In this document: positions 43,001-58,000 of the stretch, piece by piece
Layout: every line of letters starts with the position of its first letter
How positions within the stretch are numbered: the first letter of the stretch is position 1
Notes under the pieces: generated by a model
Told to the model about the DNA's origin: nothing
What the model saw: the letters and a program-made list of their open reading frames with translations, nothing else
The model's database searches: none
Position numbers and translations under genes: made by a program
DNA from: Atopsyche davidsoni
Taxonomy: Eukaryota > Arthropoda > Insecta > Trichoptera > Hydrobiosidae
Assembly (NCBI GenBank): GCA_022113835.1
Contig: JAILWY010000027.1
Span: forward strand, 4,342,501 to 4,406,500
Direction of reading: 5' to 3'
DNA length: 64,000 bases

Positions 43001-46000
43001 CTCATACGCATCGCACAAGCATTCTCACGGAAAGGAAAATAAGGGAGAGCTACCTTCGTTAAATGAATATTTCTAAGTTTTTTTTTACTTTCTAGCTATT
43101 GTTTGTATTTTTAGAAATCGGAAATTGGGCCTTTGGGATTAGATGCGCACTCGTCCGCCGACGTTTTTGAAGAAATCTGTCAACATACATTCATACTATA
43201 GATTAAAAAGGTATAAATACAAATAGTTATAAATATATTAAGCAAATAAATAATAGTAATATAAAATCACCAAAAATAAAAATAAATTTATAGTTGATTG
43301 AAAGTTTTTTTATCATCAAAGGTAATAATTGGTATTTTATGTTACTAGATTAAATAATTAGATTAATATAATATATTACGTTTTTTATGTATAAAATAGA
43401 TATTAATCAAAAAAATATGAGTTATATATTAATTTCATTTCAAAAAGAAACTAAAAACATCAAGTAGAATATGCTGATAGCGAAAAAGCGATGTTTACAA
43501 TAAAATATTATCATTAAAATTTTGATAATAAACATTTTAAAAAAACCAACGTAAGTAAAAATAGTTAATTTATATTATAATAACATTGATTATTTAAATA
43601 ATTTCATAGTATCTACAAAATGTTAAAAGTACAAAATCAAAGCAAAGTGTAGATAAAAATAACAATTTTGTTATTAAATTGATATTCAAGTATGTGCATA
43701 ATACTAATTTGTTCATAGTACTATGTTCAGTAATAATTTATAAATTATAATGTTTGGAGCATTATAGTGTTTTGTGGTAAATTCCAATTTATAGTGAATT
43801 TCATTAAAGTTAAAATAAATTTAAATTGACCCGTATGACTATGTGTATTTATTAACAATTATATACCGACAATGTTGATAATTTTGATATATGAAAAAAC
43901 TATTACTATTTCAATGTATCATGGAAAAATAAATTGTATATTTGGGTGTTTTTTATATCAATATGTTGTTCTAATGTTTGTATTATTTCCTATGTAAATA
44001 AACTTATTTCCTATTTAAATAATACATATATCTAATTATGCTCGTGAAATATTTGACTTATTAAAATTGGTATTTTATAATGACACGTCAGTTTCATATC
44101 CACACAATTTTTCAAATATATTTGGTGTTAAATATTATTTGCATTATAAATTCTATGTAAATAATAACCACGTCGTAATTTTTTGTGTTATAATTAAAAA
44201 ACAATCTAATTTCTAAATACAAATGTAGCCGAGTCGTAATAAACCTCAACACGAACTCTATCTAGAAAACATTCTGAGCGCAAACTTCCTCTCCCGTTAC
44301 CTTTTCTTTCTGAAGAGCCAACGTTTCCAGAAGCAATTTTCTTCCAACACTGGAATAAAGGCTCACAAACCGGGGCGGAATATAACAACCCTCCTGAAGG
44401 GGAGAACCGCCCCGGGGGCGAGTCTCTCCAGGTAAATGTTTTCCAGGGGAAAATACGGCTCGCTCGAGCTATAATATATATCGGATCTCGTTTTCTTTTG
44501 GATAAATTATTATTTATTTTTTCACAAAATGGTAAAATGCGAAAAATTATTCCGTGCTTATATAAAAATTATCTATTTTTAGTGCCTTTTAAAAGCAGAG
44601 TAATTCAAAAAATAGTGTTTTTCTGTACCTCAAAATCGTTTTCATCATCAGAAGCGTGTCAATACACTGAATATTGTAATTGATCAGAAAGATCATGAAA
44701 GTGCACGCAATCAATTCAACAGCTATTTCTGTTAAAAACTGATTTGGTTTAAAAACTTTCTTTTATTTAAATGAAAAAAAAAAAATTGGCCTTAAGCGAA
44801 AAGTTGTGAAAGAAATAAAGTACTTTGTTCTTTATGTGAAGTCTTTGAGAAGCATGTTTTATAATTGCAAGGGAAACTGTTTTCCAAACGGTACTGCGGC
44901 TCGACGGAGGTTTTATTAAATTCACTTTAAAGGGACTAACTCGGGAAGCGTCGTTGCCTGGTAATGGGATTTGGGAAAATGGTTCTTTATTTCTTTGTCT
45001 AGGCGGCGTTTTAAATTATTGTAAAGCTTTAGGTTTCTTTTTATACAAAGCACAAATCTTAAATACCTATTGAATTTACTGGGAGTTATAAAAGTTAGCA
45101 GGCTTTTGTGTTTCAAACGTATTTGGGACCTAGACTTGTATTTATGTTGGATTTTTGAAAAAAATTAAAAAATGTAAAGTTTAAAATAATATGCTGTGCT
45201 GAAAGAACTCCAGTGTGGATTGTAAAATGATTATGTCAAGACTCGTTAAAAATGTTATTAATTTTTCTGAGGAAGAAGAAAAGGATTTTTTACAAAAAGA
45301 CTCAACTACATCTCCAAGGGAATCAACCCTTTCCGACTGTTAGATTATTCAAGTCATATAAATTAAAAAATAATTCTCTACCAACAAATATTTGGAGAAC
45401 GTACATTTAAATTATTATGTGATTTCACGAAATTCTAATTTTATAAATAATTCGGTTCAAAAGCCTTGAGAGTAATGAGAGCCCGTCGTGTAAATAATAT
45501 GAATATTAATTGTATTCATGATTTCGTCTTCTTCCATCTTCTCTTTTTTGATCCAAAGAAAGCCCTGCAGGTATTCTTAAGCCACTCGAACTTTCAAACA
45601 ACCCTTAGCTATACAAACTATAGAGTAAAACCGACCCCGTACCCTTTGTCTTTATACTCCCCCGTCGAGGCCTTTGACAACGGCCGGGACAAGTGTGTTC
45701 TTTGTATAATGATTTTTTTATTGGATTGTCGTGCGTGGCTCTACTTTGCTGTGCGTCGTCTTCTATTGTCAGCAACCCCGATTAGTCAGTTGTCAGCCCC
45801 TCGATTTACAACCCCTTTTGTTGTTTTTTAATTATGTCGCAGTTAAATTTCGATTTTTTTCGTTTGCGCTTATAATAAATAGGGTTCAAGGTAGATATCG
45901 TCAATTGTGTGATTATGGAAAAAATCTATTTATACTCTTATTCTTACAAGACATAAAATAATTATTTTACTATAAATTTCTAAAAATAATTTTAGTTATG

Positions 46001-49000
46001 TATAATAAAAAATTAAACTTTTGATTCACTCTCTTAGTACTCTGAGATAAATCAGAATTTTATATGCAGCTGGTAAATAAAATAAATCATTTAGCAAAAC
46101 AAGGAGTGCTTCGTCTAGGAAAATAAGCGTAACTCATAAAACCCAAGTAATTAATTCAAAGTATGAATCATTTTCTTATATATCGTTTATATATCGATTC
46201 AATAAATTGTACATATTCAATTTAACTTTGACAAATTATCCGTGCTGTACGAGGTAAAAAAAAAACAATTTCAATGTTACTCATGTTTTTAATTTACAGC
46301 TGAAAATGTTTATGGCGCATATGCGTGTCATTTGAAAACGTAAAAATAATTAAATACTCATTTTTATGATGTGATGTTTCCTTACCCGCAAGTATATACA
46401 GAGAGAGGAGGCTTGAGGGGATGGAGGCCGATAGGGCACGCAGGCCCGGGGCTGAAACAATAGCCTCCGAGTGCACCCTCCACGGGGGTTGTAAGTTGAG
46501 AGCATGTCGACTGTACGTACCGCCCGCTTCACCGCTGTATCACATCCTACTGACTGTTTTGTGATTTATATTCTTTTTTCAGACAGCCATGAAAATTAAT
46601 CGTGAAATTCGAATATAAATTTTTTTCCTATTTCATTTTTCATTTCAACCAGAAGATTTTGATGTACTTATAAAACCATACCAGACTATGAAATTCCTAA
46701 AGCAAAACTCATTAGATAGCGACTGTACAAGTTACAGTAATAGTTTTAAAAAAACTATTTCCAGAAAGATTAGCTTGTATATTACAACCCTTCCGGGATG
46801 TCAAAATATTCCCCTTTTGATATTATTTATTTCGTTTTTATCAGCCAAGTTATACCATTCATATAATTCCTCTCTGCAAGAACCAGATTCAGAGCGGATA
46901 GCACTTTACGACCCCGGCTCCCCGGACTGGCTATGCGCCGCTTCCTTCGCCGATCCGAAGTATTAGTGTTAATTTAGATGGAAGATAACATCCCTCTGCG
47001 GCTGGGGTCGGAAGGTTTTGTACGATCGTGTTTCTCGACACGAGATAAGAGAAGCTGGGGTGAGACGAACAGAGGATGCCGCTAACCTGGCGTTTGTCAC
47101 CGTAATTAATTGGTTTGATCGTGTTTGACAAATATCAACCCTTATTTCGGTGCACACGTAAAATCTTAATTCTGAAGATTTGCGCACGCGAAACTTAAAG
47201 AATACGAATGCTCCTTTGCTTATTTTTTATTGATAATTTTTTTTTCTCTTTGCAGACGGCAGTAAGTGATTTTTTGCTGAAAATTTCTTAAAGATAAGTA
47301 TTTAATTACACTATTCATGCATACGATTTACAAGTTTTTCTTATTTCTTATTTTCCATTACAAGTAAAAGATATTATATATATAATACGGCTACAGTTGA
47401 TGCTACCTCTGTCAATCGAAGGGTATGTTATTTGGGTGCGTTGGATCTTTACAGTACATAGTATCTTAATTTTTCCGACACGTCTCTATTCAAAGAAGTC
47501 GATAAATTCACAAATGTATTATCATTGTATTTGTGCATCAAACTGTGCGTTTTATTAGCAAACTATAATAACTGCAACATTTGCCAGTTTTAAGACAAGG
47601 TAGATATCTCCTGACAATGGTAAAATAACGCAATGTATCCTATTTTGGTCATATTTTTCAAAATACCAAATAAAGTCTAGTACAGTTGATTGTACAAGGA
47701 AAAAAACTGGTTTAGTGAGCAATAATGTCTTCTGAGTAGAGGCACTTTAAAAAGGCAAGTAAGTTAAGATGTATTTGATTATTATGACCGTTAACCTAAC
47801 CTTATGCCAGAGCGGTAGATTAGACACAACAGCACAATGGGACACCAAAAAAACAACATGGACTCAATTTTTTAAAAATCCTCTTTACAAAATCCTTTCA
47901 TAGTCCTCGTCGTGGGCGAGTGCAGTAAAGCTCGCTCCCTCGTTAAATGTTTCATGGTGGGTCGGGCGAGGCGCGCGCCGGCCACGTGGCACGGCCGCTT
48001 GACTCGCCGGGTTCAGGGTTCGAGTCCTGCCGGTGAAGTGCTCGCCGCGTGTAATTACCGCGGCCGGGCTGATTGGAGGGAGGACAGAGTGCTTGGGAGT
48101 TTCAATAAAGTTTGACCCGTTATGGTTTAAGCTCCGTGCGTTTGATGAGTACACACCCTAAGTAAAATATACGTTTTTAAAAAAAACAACAAAAAAAAAC
48201 ACGTATATTATCACGTAAAAAATATCACCATCGTGAAAATAAATATATCGGATTGCATCGAGTTTTTTTTTTTTTTTTAATTAAAATATTTTGAGAAGTT
48301 TGAATCAACATTTTATCAATCAATGTACTCCATATTAAATTTTACATCTTAGGCTTTTTATTTTAATACGAAATAATATTAAAGAGTGCCAATTTTGCTC
48401 TATGGGTAAATTTTGTATACTCTAATTGGAAAAACTGTTATTTTAAACACGATACTCGTAAATGCATAGCACGACGAACGTTTATGCAATCGGGAAAAAA
48501 TCCTTCATATATTTATTATTTTTGGGTCTGAAGTCCGAGCAAAAATATTACCAAAGATATGTTATATTACCAACACCAAACCAAACCAAAGATTAGTAAA
48601 AAAATGGTTGTTTTTATATGATATAAAAAAAGCTAAAACAATTGTTTTGAATTTCAAATTTATATTTGCGTAAATATTTCATTATGTCTTAATTTGACAA
48701 ACGTGATATAATTTTTTTCTTAATTTTTATAAGCTGACTAAAATCATTTTTTCTTATAAACAAAAACTTTATATTACTATATAAATATAATTGAAAATAT
48801 ATTAAATCAACATTTTATTTGCATGTAGTTCATCATGTGTCACATAACCTAAACCTTACCAATAAAATCGCTATCTCCAATTAAATAAATAAAAAATAAC
48901 ATAAAACACAGTTTTACTGCAATTATCTTATCAAGTTTCATCTAACATTAGCCCAACTTAATAAAATCGTTTTATTTTTTCAAATACATAAATAAATGCT

Positions 49001-52000
49001 CACATAAAACACCATTTTATTTCGATGTAGCTGATCAAGTTCCGGCTAACACTATCGAGTGAATGATCCGAATCAATCTCCTGCAATTCCACTAACAAAT
49101 TCAGCAGCGATTTGGAATAACGCTGACGCTGCATTTTTTTTCTTTCACACAATTCCCTCGTAATGAAATTCTTCAGAATTGCCACAAAAGCCCGGTAATC
49201 CCGCCCGACGACCGTTCAGACAGAATGCTAATACAAAGTACGAACCTGCTGTAATTTGCTACTCTTGTCACGGTCACAACGGCCTGATAGCTTTATCTCC
49301 TCTCTCTTCTTACTTCTCGGCACTTTGTTAGGGGTGAAAGCTCTCTCTTGGAGCTTTAAAAGCTTTCCGAGATAAAATTTATACAAACTATCTTGCGTTT
49401 TTTTAGTTACTTTCGAACTGTGAGAAAATCCTTCGCCAGCGATATCGGTTTATAATAGATTTTTGTATGCAATATCTTTAAAAGCTTTCTGTGATAAAAT
49501 ATTAAGTCTACTCAATAAAAATATTTTTTTAAATTATTTTTTTACAGACAAAATGCAAATATAACAGTAATAAATAATCAAACCATTTTTTCAAAGTATC
49601 AGTAAAATATTATAAATGTATGAGTTGAGACCCTGTCTACTACATCCCCTCCGGGCTGAGCGAGGAGTGAGATGGGGTGAGATAGAAGCGTGATGAATCA
49701 GCCGAGGGGATGGATGAGCCCACATTACCTGCGGCCAATTTACCCCAGTGCAGGGGAGGCGGAGGATATCTTTGTTTTTGTTGCAGGGCTTGCGGTTAGG
49801 GTGGCTTTGCCAGGCCTTACGGAGGTTGTACAAGTACGCAATTGTAAGCGAACAAGATTATGAAACCAATACATACCGGATCAATGCCAAATAATATTTT
49901 GACCGAAAATAAAAATTTGCCAGGTGTTTGCTAATTTAAAATGATTGATCGTCTTTGAATTCGTGCATTTTTTTAAATGCAAATAATTTGTTGTTTAATT
50001 TTGAATATTTCGGGAAGTTATGCACATAATTAAAAAACTTAATCGAATAAATCGACTGCTTATATTAATGGAAAATTAATGAATGAAAAAAATATATATG
50101 TAAGAACTCGAAAACAGACTGTTTAATTAACCAACAAAATTAGTAATAATATATTAGTATTTGCAAATTATTAATTGATTTAAATCCTTATTTAATTAAA
50201 GCTATACTTAATTTCAGTTGTAACATTGATTTTGTTGCAATGATAGTTTTGAAAATGAATAAATATGTCAAAATATACTGGACTGATTTATTTTTTGATG
50301 CTGCCAGTGCGTTTCATACAATAGCTTGAAATACGTGTGTTCATTACAAAAAAATATTTTAGTTATCTCTCAGACATTTGGCTAGTGATATTTGCTATAT
50401 TTAACATACACAGGTTTAGTCGGGTTTTATCGGAACACATCGAACGATCCGATGATTTAATCAAAAGACGTCTGGAGAATCCGGAGCCTCCTTCGAGGAG
50501 CCTCAAGTCAATAGTAATATCCCATTACTGAGTATTTACCGAGCAGTCCCTCGGGAGGCGCCCGTCTGGAGGAGAAGCGACGGCGAGGCGCAAAAAGATT
50601 GCCTTTTTAGTTCAAAGACCCGTCAGAGGAGGGGATTTATTCTGAGCTCCGTTTTGAATGCGGGATTTCTGTATTTGCGTTATTTGAAAATGGGGTGCAA
50701 AAATGCAACAAAAATATATAAGAATCTTCGATGCTTTTTTGAGCTATTTACATTTTTAACGCCTAATGATAAATTCACGCAAACGACCAACGTTCCTTCA
50801 TTGGTTATGTTCCGTAAAATAATAATTCCAGTAAATAAATATTTCAGGTAGTTTGATCAGTTCGACAACATCAGAATTATCTGTCGTGGTATGCCACCTT
50901 CGAGGTTTGAGAGAAAAATGATGCTTAGATTAAACAAGAACTAAAAAAAAATATTTGTATTTTAGATGCGTGTCGTGATGTATTCTTAATATTGAAAGAG
51001 TTGCAATAAAAAAGAAAAAGCTTTGAAAATGGTTAATCTCTGTTAAGGGATCCGATTCAAGAGTTTTCAGTCGACAGTATCTTTAGTAAAAAAATTACTT
51101 TTATGTTGGTTTTTATAAGTTTTTCAAATCCTGAAACACTAAAAGAAATTCACAATCAGTGCAGTTTTCGCACTAAATTAATAAAGTTGCTACCTTTAAT
51201 GCTTAAAAGAGATGTTTGACGTTAGAGTTGAATATATCTTCATACAACTTTTATGTTTCCTCAATGTACAACGTCTAGAAAATTTTTCCTATAAATAAAC
51301 CTGTATTTTTCCTGGTGAAATATTTTACCTATCTGATGGTGGTTAATCGTCCGGATAAAACCTGAAGCGTATTTACCTTTCATTAAGGCTCTCATGCTGA
51401 CCATTCAGGTAACATGCCACCAAAAAGAACTAATTCAAGGAGCCACGCCATAAGAATTAATGTCTTTTATACGATGCATAAATATTTGGAATAGATCAGT
51501 TTTTAGATTTGTTTTAATCTACTGACTTACAAAATTAACACTTAGCTGCTACTGATAGTATCACTTTATGAGATTGAATATGAATTTCAGAATTTATCAT
51601 TTTAACTTTTCACTGTATAAATAAATAGGCTATTTTATTATATAAAATTTTATACCTCATTCTTTCAATTTTTTTTTCTAAGCTTGTAGAAACAAATCTT
51701 AACATATATAGGTATTTAAGTAGGCACAGATTGAACTACTTATGAGGTGTTTTTTTATGATTTTTTCCCTGCATTTATAATAATTAAAAGTGACAAGTTT
51801 TTAAAGGTGAACTGAATTTTGTCTTTTGGTATATATTTAAAAAAATAATTTCAAAGTTACACTTATTAATAAAATTTGTATATAGCAATATATTTTATCG
51901 ACTGCTTCGACTTGTTCGACACAACATTGTCGTTGAAAAAAAATCGTTAAATTTTATTTAATGGTTAATTTTAAAAATGTAACTTATTCTTGGTCTCATC

Positions 52001-55000
52001 TTTTAAAAAAATAAAAGAGATAAATAATGCTGGTAGCTCTGATAGATTGTAATACATTTATTGCAGCAAGACGAAAGCGCGTGGCATTATCACACCCCTC
52101 GTAATAATTCACATCATACTTTCAAAGTGCGCGCAATCGTTTCGCCTCATTTGCGCGGCCATCTGTTTACCATTGCGGGTAGCTGTGAAAATTGGGCAAT
52201 CCAACCCCCCAGCCCCTTTATTTTATAACTATACAATGTTGTATAGTCATAAAATAAACACATAGAAAGTATCATTTGAATAACTTATAAACATAATACC
52301 GTACATGCTGAAAATAAGTATTTTAGAAGTTGAATTCAGGTTGATGTAGTCGCGAATAAAAATAATAATAAATAAGTTCTTTGTTGTTATTTCGTTGGTT
52401 GAAAATTTTGTTTTCCGTTGATAAATTATACGTATTAACAAATAAATTCAATATAACATAAATATATTTCACATAACACTAATATTACACACTGACAATC
52501 TAGGAAAGCTATATAATATTTCTATTATTTTAATGGTTAATTTTATGTTTTATATATTATCAGATAACTAATATGTAGAGATATTTAGGATCAAAATTGT
52601 GTACAACGATCTGATATTTTATTATTTTATACAATAGAAAGTAGGAGACTACAGTAAATGTATATTTTTGGAAATAGTTGACATTGTTAGTGGAGTATAT
52701 TATGTTTGATATAACAGCAGTAAATCCTCTAATTTTCTCTCTTACTATCTTCCATCTTGCGTCTTTTACTGTGCAAGATCTACCCTTGTTTTTCGCCCTA
52801 TTACACAGAACATCCCTTCGTCTATTAAAGCACCCTTCCTTTGAACTTGCGACTTGAATAACTGACAGGTAAAACGGTTTGTGCTATGAAAACACCAGAA
52901 CCTCACGAAACGATCGATAGTTAAAGTAAAGCAAGAAAATACCAACTGAAATGAAATTATTACTAAGTCATGAAAATCTTTCAAATAGTATGCAGCCATT
53001 TTAATATCGGCTGTAATTATATTTTTGTATCGGCTTATTTAATGTTTATTTGTATAACATGTTTTTCAAGCGGCATTTTTTAAATAATTGTATTTTTTTG
53101 TATGATTTAACGGAAATATTTCACTTATAGCGTAAGCACTATAATAGTTGTATATCTCGTATAATATGCTAATCAAATATATTTGAAGGAGCTGCGATTC
53201 CAATAACTTATGGCTTATGGTTATATTTTATTCCAATCAAAACATATCAAGTCTAAATAAAACGAAAAAAAAGCAATGCTAAAAATAACACAAAAAAACT
53301 TTATTTTAGTATTCTCGTGTATAACATCAACATTTTTATCAAATGTATTATTACAGTATGAATCATCATATAATTACGAAAAGAACGAAAACGCATGACT
53401 CGGTTCCCGCGGACATATAAATAAACTATTTATTTTGAGTTATGAGAATTCACCCCCGAAATAATACAACGTGAAGTCATAACACGCGGGGACAGACGGA
53501 GGGAGGGTCGGGGTAGATTTGCACCTGAATTATTTATATCGGGGCTGGCCCACCCCCCGCCGCGTGCGACCCGCCCTGCAGGCTGTAAACTTCAATATAT
53601 TCGAAATGAAAAAAATCTAAGTAGTTATGAAGGCCATCATTTTTTTAATAGCAATAATTTACCTATTAACGATAAAATATATATTTTTTAATTTAAGGTC
53701 AAAAATAAATTATTAATCAGTTATATCAATATATACTGCAGTCACTATAACTTTTATTCCTGCTTTTGAATGTAAAAACTTAAAATAAGTACTGAGGTTC
53801 CGCTTTGATGTTGGGTTTTATCCAGGATTAATTAATTATTAAAGTTAGATCTTCGTTTTTTCGTTTTGAATTTTTTGAATACTTGTAACAATTTCCTGTG
53901 GATTATTCCCGCTTTAAGCCTGGTGGCACTTCCACAAAGAAGGAGCACGGCGGGACAGACAATGCAGGAAGAGGAAGCTCTTTCAGAGTGTTCTTTTTTA
54001 ATCCCCTTTCGGCCCCCTGCGCTGTGGCCAACTTCACTCCAACCTTCAGAAGCATTCCCTTCCCTACCTTATTTTGTTTTTCTTTCTTCCTAGCAAAAAA
54101 ATATTTTAATGTAGAGTTTCACGTTGGAAAGTTGTTTTTTTCGGCGTGGTTTTTGCGTTGGTATATTTTATTATGATTTTAGATTATAAAAAGTTCGTAA
54201 ATATTTTTTATTATTATTATTTTTGTTTGCTGGTTTTTCTAAAATACAAATACAAAATCTATCTCGTGTTTTTTGTTAAACGTTGTCTCTTAAAGATAGA
54301 TAATATCACTTTCATTTAATTTATGAAAAAATTGTTTAAATTTCTGTTTTCAACGTAGTATTTATTGATTTTAATTGTATTGATATAACCAAATAATTCC
54401 AAAACGAGGTATTTTATTTATTAAATGTTTAAATTCAAGGCGTCAATACGCAAATTTTCATTAATCATTATTAAAATGTAACGCAATTGTATAAAAAAAA
54501 TACTTGCACGTTATTAAATATGATCCTTGTAACAGGTCAAGATGTATTACCTTCTTATAAACATTTTAAGTTTGTTGTGTGATCTTCTATTATGAGTTTT
54601 TTTTTATCTTTTCGTAAATAAAACGAGTTTATAATAAATCTGAAGTCACAGTCATATTTGAAGTCGTATTTTACATTGATGATGCTGAAAACGAATTTTT
54701 TTTTCCCAAAACTGTTTGTCCTTAGTACATACAACATATTTATTGTAATATTCTTTTAAATATTTGAAATATTTTTTTAAAAATAAAAATGAATTTAAAT
54801 TATATATAAACTTCAAAGTATTTTAATACTTTGATAAGATCCTTGGTAAGGACTTTTGTATTGTCCTTAATGTCCAAACTCCCTATACTGAAGTTGCAAT
54901 CTCAAAGTTTATATTACGAAGTGTACGAAACGTAAATTTCCACCAAAGAGAAAAACGTTTCTCTTAGCGTTACTTATAATGTTTTTAAAAGCATTTTCAA

Positions 55001-58000
55001 TGAAATAAGCAGACCAGGTATTGTTGAAAACATGAAATGAATATCAAAGGAATGTTAATTAATCTTTGTAACTAGAAATGAAACGAAAGCTCTGGTTTTA
55101 TACGAAACACTGGAAATTATCATAAATTTCCAAATTTGACTAAATACAATAGAAATTTGATATCATGAATTTCAGAATGAGAGCTGAAATATTTTGGTTC
55201 AGTTTTACTTATAATACTAATAAGTATTATTTTACATGAATAATTAAAATTTAGTAAATTAATTCACTAAATTTGTTCTTTAGATGTAAAAAATAGGAAA
55301 TGTATAATTCTGGAGATGAGGGTATTGAAACTATGAAATATAAGATATTATTTAGAATGTTACTTTGGCTTGCTTATAAAATTAATATGCTCGGTTTTGA
55401 TCATGGTGCGTCCAAAAATAACAAAACGAAGTGAGGCATCGAACCCTGTTACCCCACCTTTGTTATCTCTCACCTATAAAATATGCATGAGCAGAATAGG
55501 GGAGCGGGGCGCGTGTGAAACTTTTATGAGCCCCCAAGTGTTCCTGCTGCTCCCACCCCCTGCCATGCTAGCTCCTTCTTGAAAAATCCCCCACACAGGC
55601 GAAGCAGTCGGAGACTTTGAAGAGAGCTTGTTTCACACACACCGTTCTGGGGAAAGTTGGTGCGTTTCAACCTCAATTTTTTAAGGCACCCATTTCATAC
55701 TAGCCGCCAGGAAAATGTGTTGATTTGATCAATCCGAACATTAAAAAAAAGATGCAATGTGAAACAAGTTATTTAAGTCAAGATCGCCTGTGTGAGAAAC
55801 TATAGCATAGGTAAGGTTACTGTACCATTCCGTTAAGAAACATAGTCTACTACTCACCGAGAGTTTCAAAAACATACTAGACAAATGATCTTCTCATTTA
55901 CTATGTTCAAATTTAAGACTTTACATTCAATTAATGATATTATGATTTTGATTGTATATTTGTTTAACCAAAATTTGAGCTTTAAAATTACAGCAGTTAC
56001 GCCAAAATCCACAAACCTTACGCAGCATCCTCTTATCAAAATGTTTTTATTGAAAATAGCAATTAATTCAAATTATTGGAATTTATTACCGCATATTCGT
56101 GTTGCATAAAAAACGTTTCAAAGATATTGTATTTGCTTCAAATTTTAATTATAAACTAATATACTATATTTTATCAGTTATTAGTTTAATCTCGCGGTGG
56201 TCTTTTAACAAAATCATTTTGGCATGAATATTGCCTCAACGTATATATGTTCCATCGAAGATGATCTCTAGTCGTGTATTCGACCTTTCAAAATATTATC
56301 AAATTTAATTATATCGCCTTAATATTTATTTATTTTCAGAATTGTAGTGGTATACGAGTATTACGTAATTTTAATCGTAATTAAGACCTTACGTAACACT
56401 TCCGTCATAAAAATATAAATAACGACAAAAGTTTTCATTGCAAAAAAAAAAAAACTACATGAAATGTTAAAAATGTCATTAATTTTGTCGGTCGGCGCAT
56501 GTACTGAAACTTATTACTCGAAACTTTGTGAAAAAGTGATTAATCGAATATGTTGTTTACTCGGACAACTGGGATGTATAAAAGAGCTAATCATAAAAAA
56601 TACTGAAAGAAATAGTACGGGTGTATACCTTGTTTATTTATAAATCATCCTCATTATATTATTATTAATTAACCCTTGATATAAGATTTCAAGGTTTTGG
56701 ACAGCTAACGCTGAAGGCATTTACTATAAATCTAACTGAAAAATTATTTTATTATTTTCAGCTTTTTAAATATGCTCAACCATTCACACGCAAGACGCAA
56801 AACCCTCGAACAAACCCACGATACCTCTATTCAAAATACATCTTTTAGACCCACAATCAAAGCACACGATCGAATCCATCCGTCTTGAGAATCTCGTGAG
56901 CATTGCAGAAAGACCCACTTAGGAGCGGAGCACGCCGTACGTTGTATAAAATGGCGGAACGGGTCCAATCTGAAGCCCAAGGTCCGCAAGGCTGAAAATA
57001 GCCCTCAGGCAGCACGTGTATCGACCGCCGCCCCAACCCCCGACCCCCGCCCCAGCCCCGCCGCCCTGCGCAAGCGCCACCCTCATAAATGAAACTACAC
57101 GAAATAAATTTTAAATACCTCCCACTAACTCTGCCGTTGTATTTTTGGCTCCGGGTAGGTTCTAGACACTTTGCCGAAACTGACAGCAGCAAAAAAAAAG
57201 CAAAGCCTAATTTTGTAAAAGCGTACATTTTATTTTCAGGTTGTACAATTTCTTTTTCATTTTTTTTTTAATACAAGCAGTGTTGCCCGAGAACACATTT
57301 GAAATAAAATAATTATTTCAAAATTATCATTTTCAACTCCAACTCAATGAATCTCGTTTTTTTACTGATCCTGATTTTTGTACTATTTTTTATTCTGCTA
57401 CGAAAAAATTTTGTAGTGAAGTATTTTATCATGTAACTAAAACAATTTTGCAAAAACAAAAATATTTGTTGAGTAAATTTTTGTTTCGCTTTTAGAAAAC
57501 ACTTTGTTTTAAAAAACCTTTCACAAATGCTTGAAAAAAATAAGTGCGTGTAAGATGAAAAATATTTTTTACATTATTAATCGACTTTTACTCTACTTTC
57601 ACCTTTGTATGAAAAAAATATTGTATTGTATACAATGAGTATAGTCTCTTAGCTATTAAGTATACTGGCGCGGAGCTTATAACTTTTTTTTACAAAAAAT
57701 ACTCCACATATTCACTTCCAAAGTTCCACTCCGAAAAAGCTTTCATTTTTCCAACAAAAAGCACAGAGTATAATGAAGTTATCTCAAAAGTGGATAGTCC
57801 GAACGTTGCCGGAATTATTAAATCAACTTGCAGCCTTTCAACCCCAAAGGTTAATTTTAAATTAAGTCGGGGGTGAAAATGCTGCTAGTTAGAGGGTGGA
57901 TTGTCCTGGTTTTTTTAGATCCGGCAGGGAGTCTAGCTGGGCGGTATTATAAAAAAAAGTTAATTTATATTTTTTTACGTTTATAGCGACAGATTATTAT

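Noticed and set aside
47950..48060. Functional tRNA gene
   Set aside because: Good box B but no proper acceptor stem or anticodon arm; SINE head is likelier.
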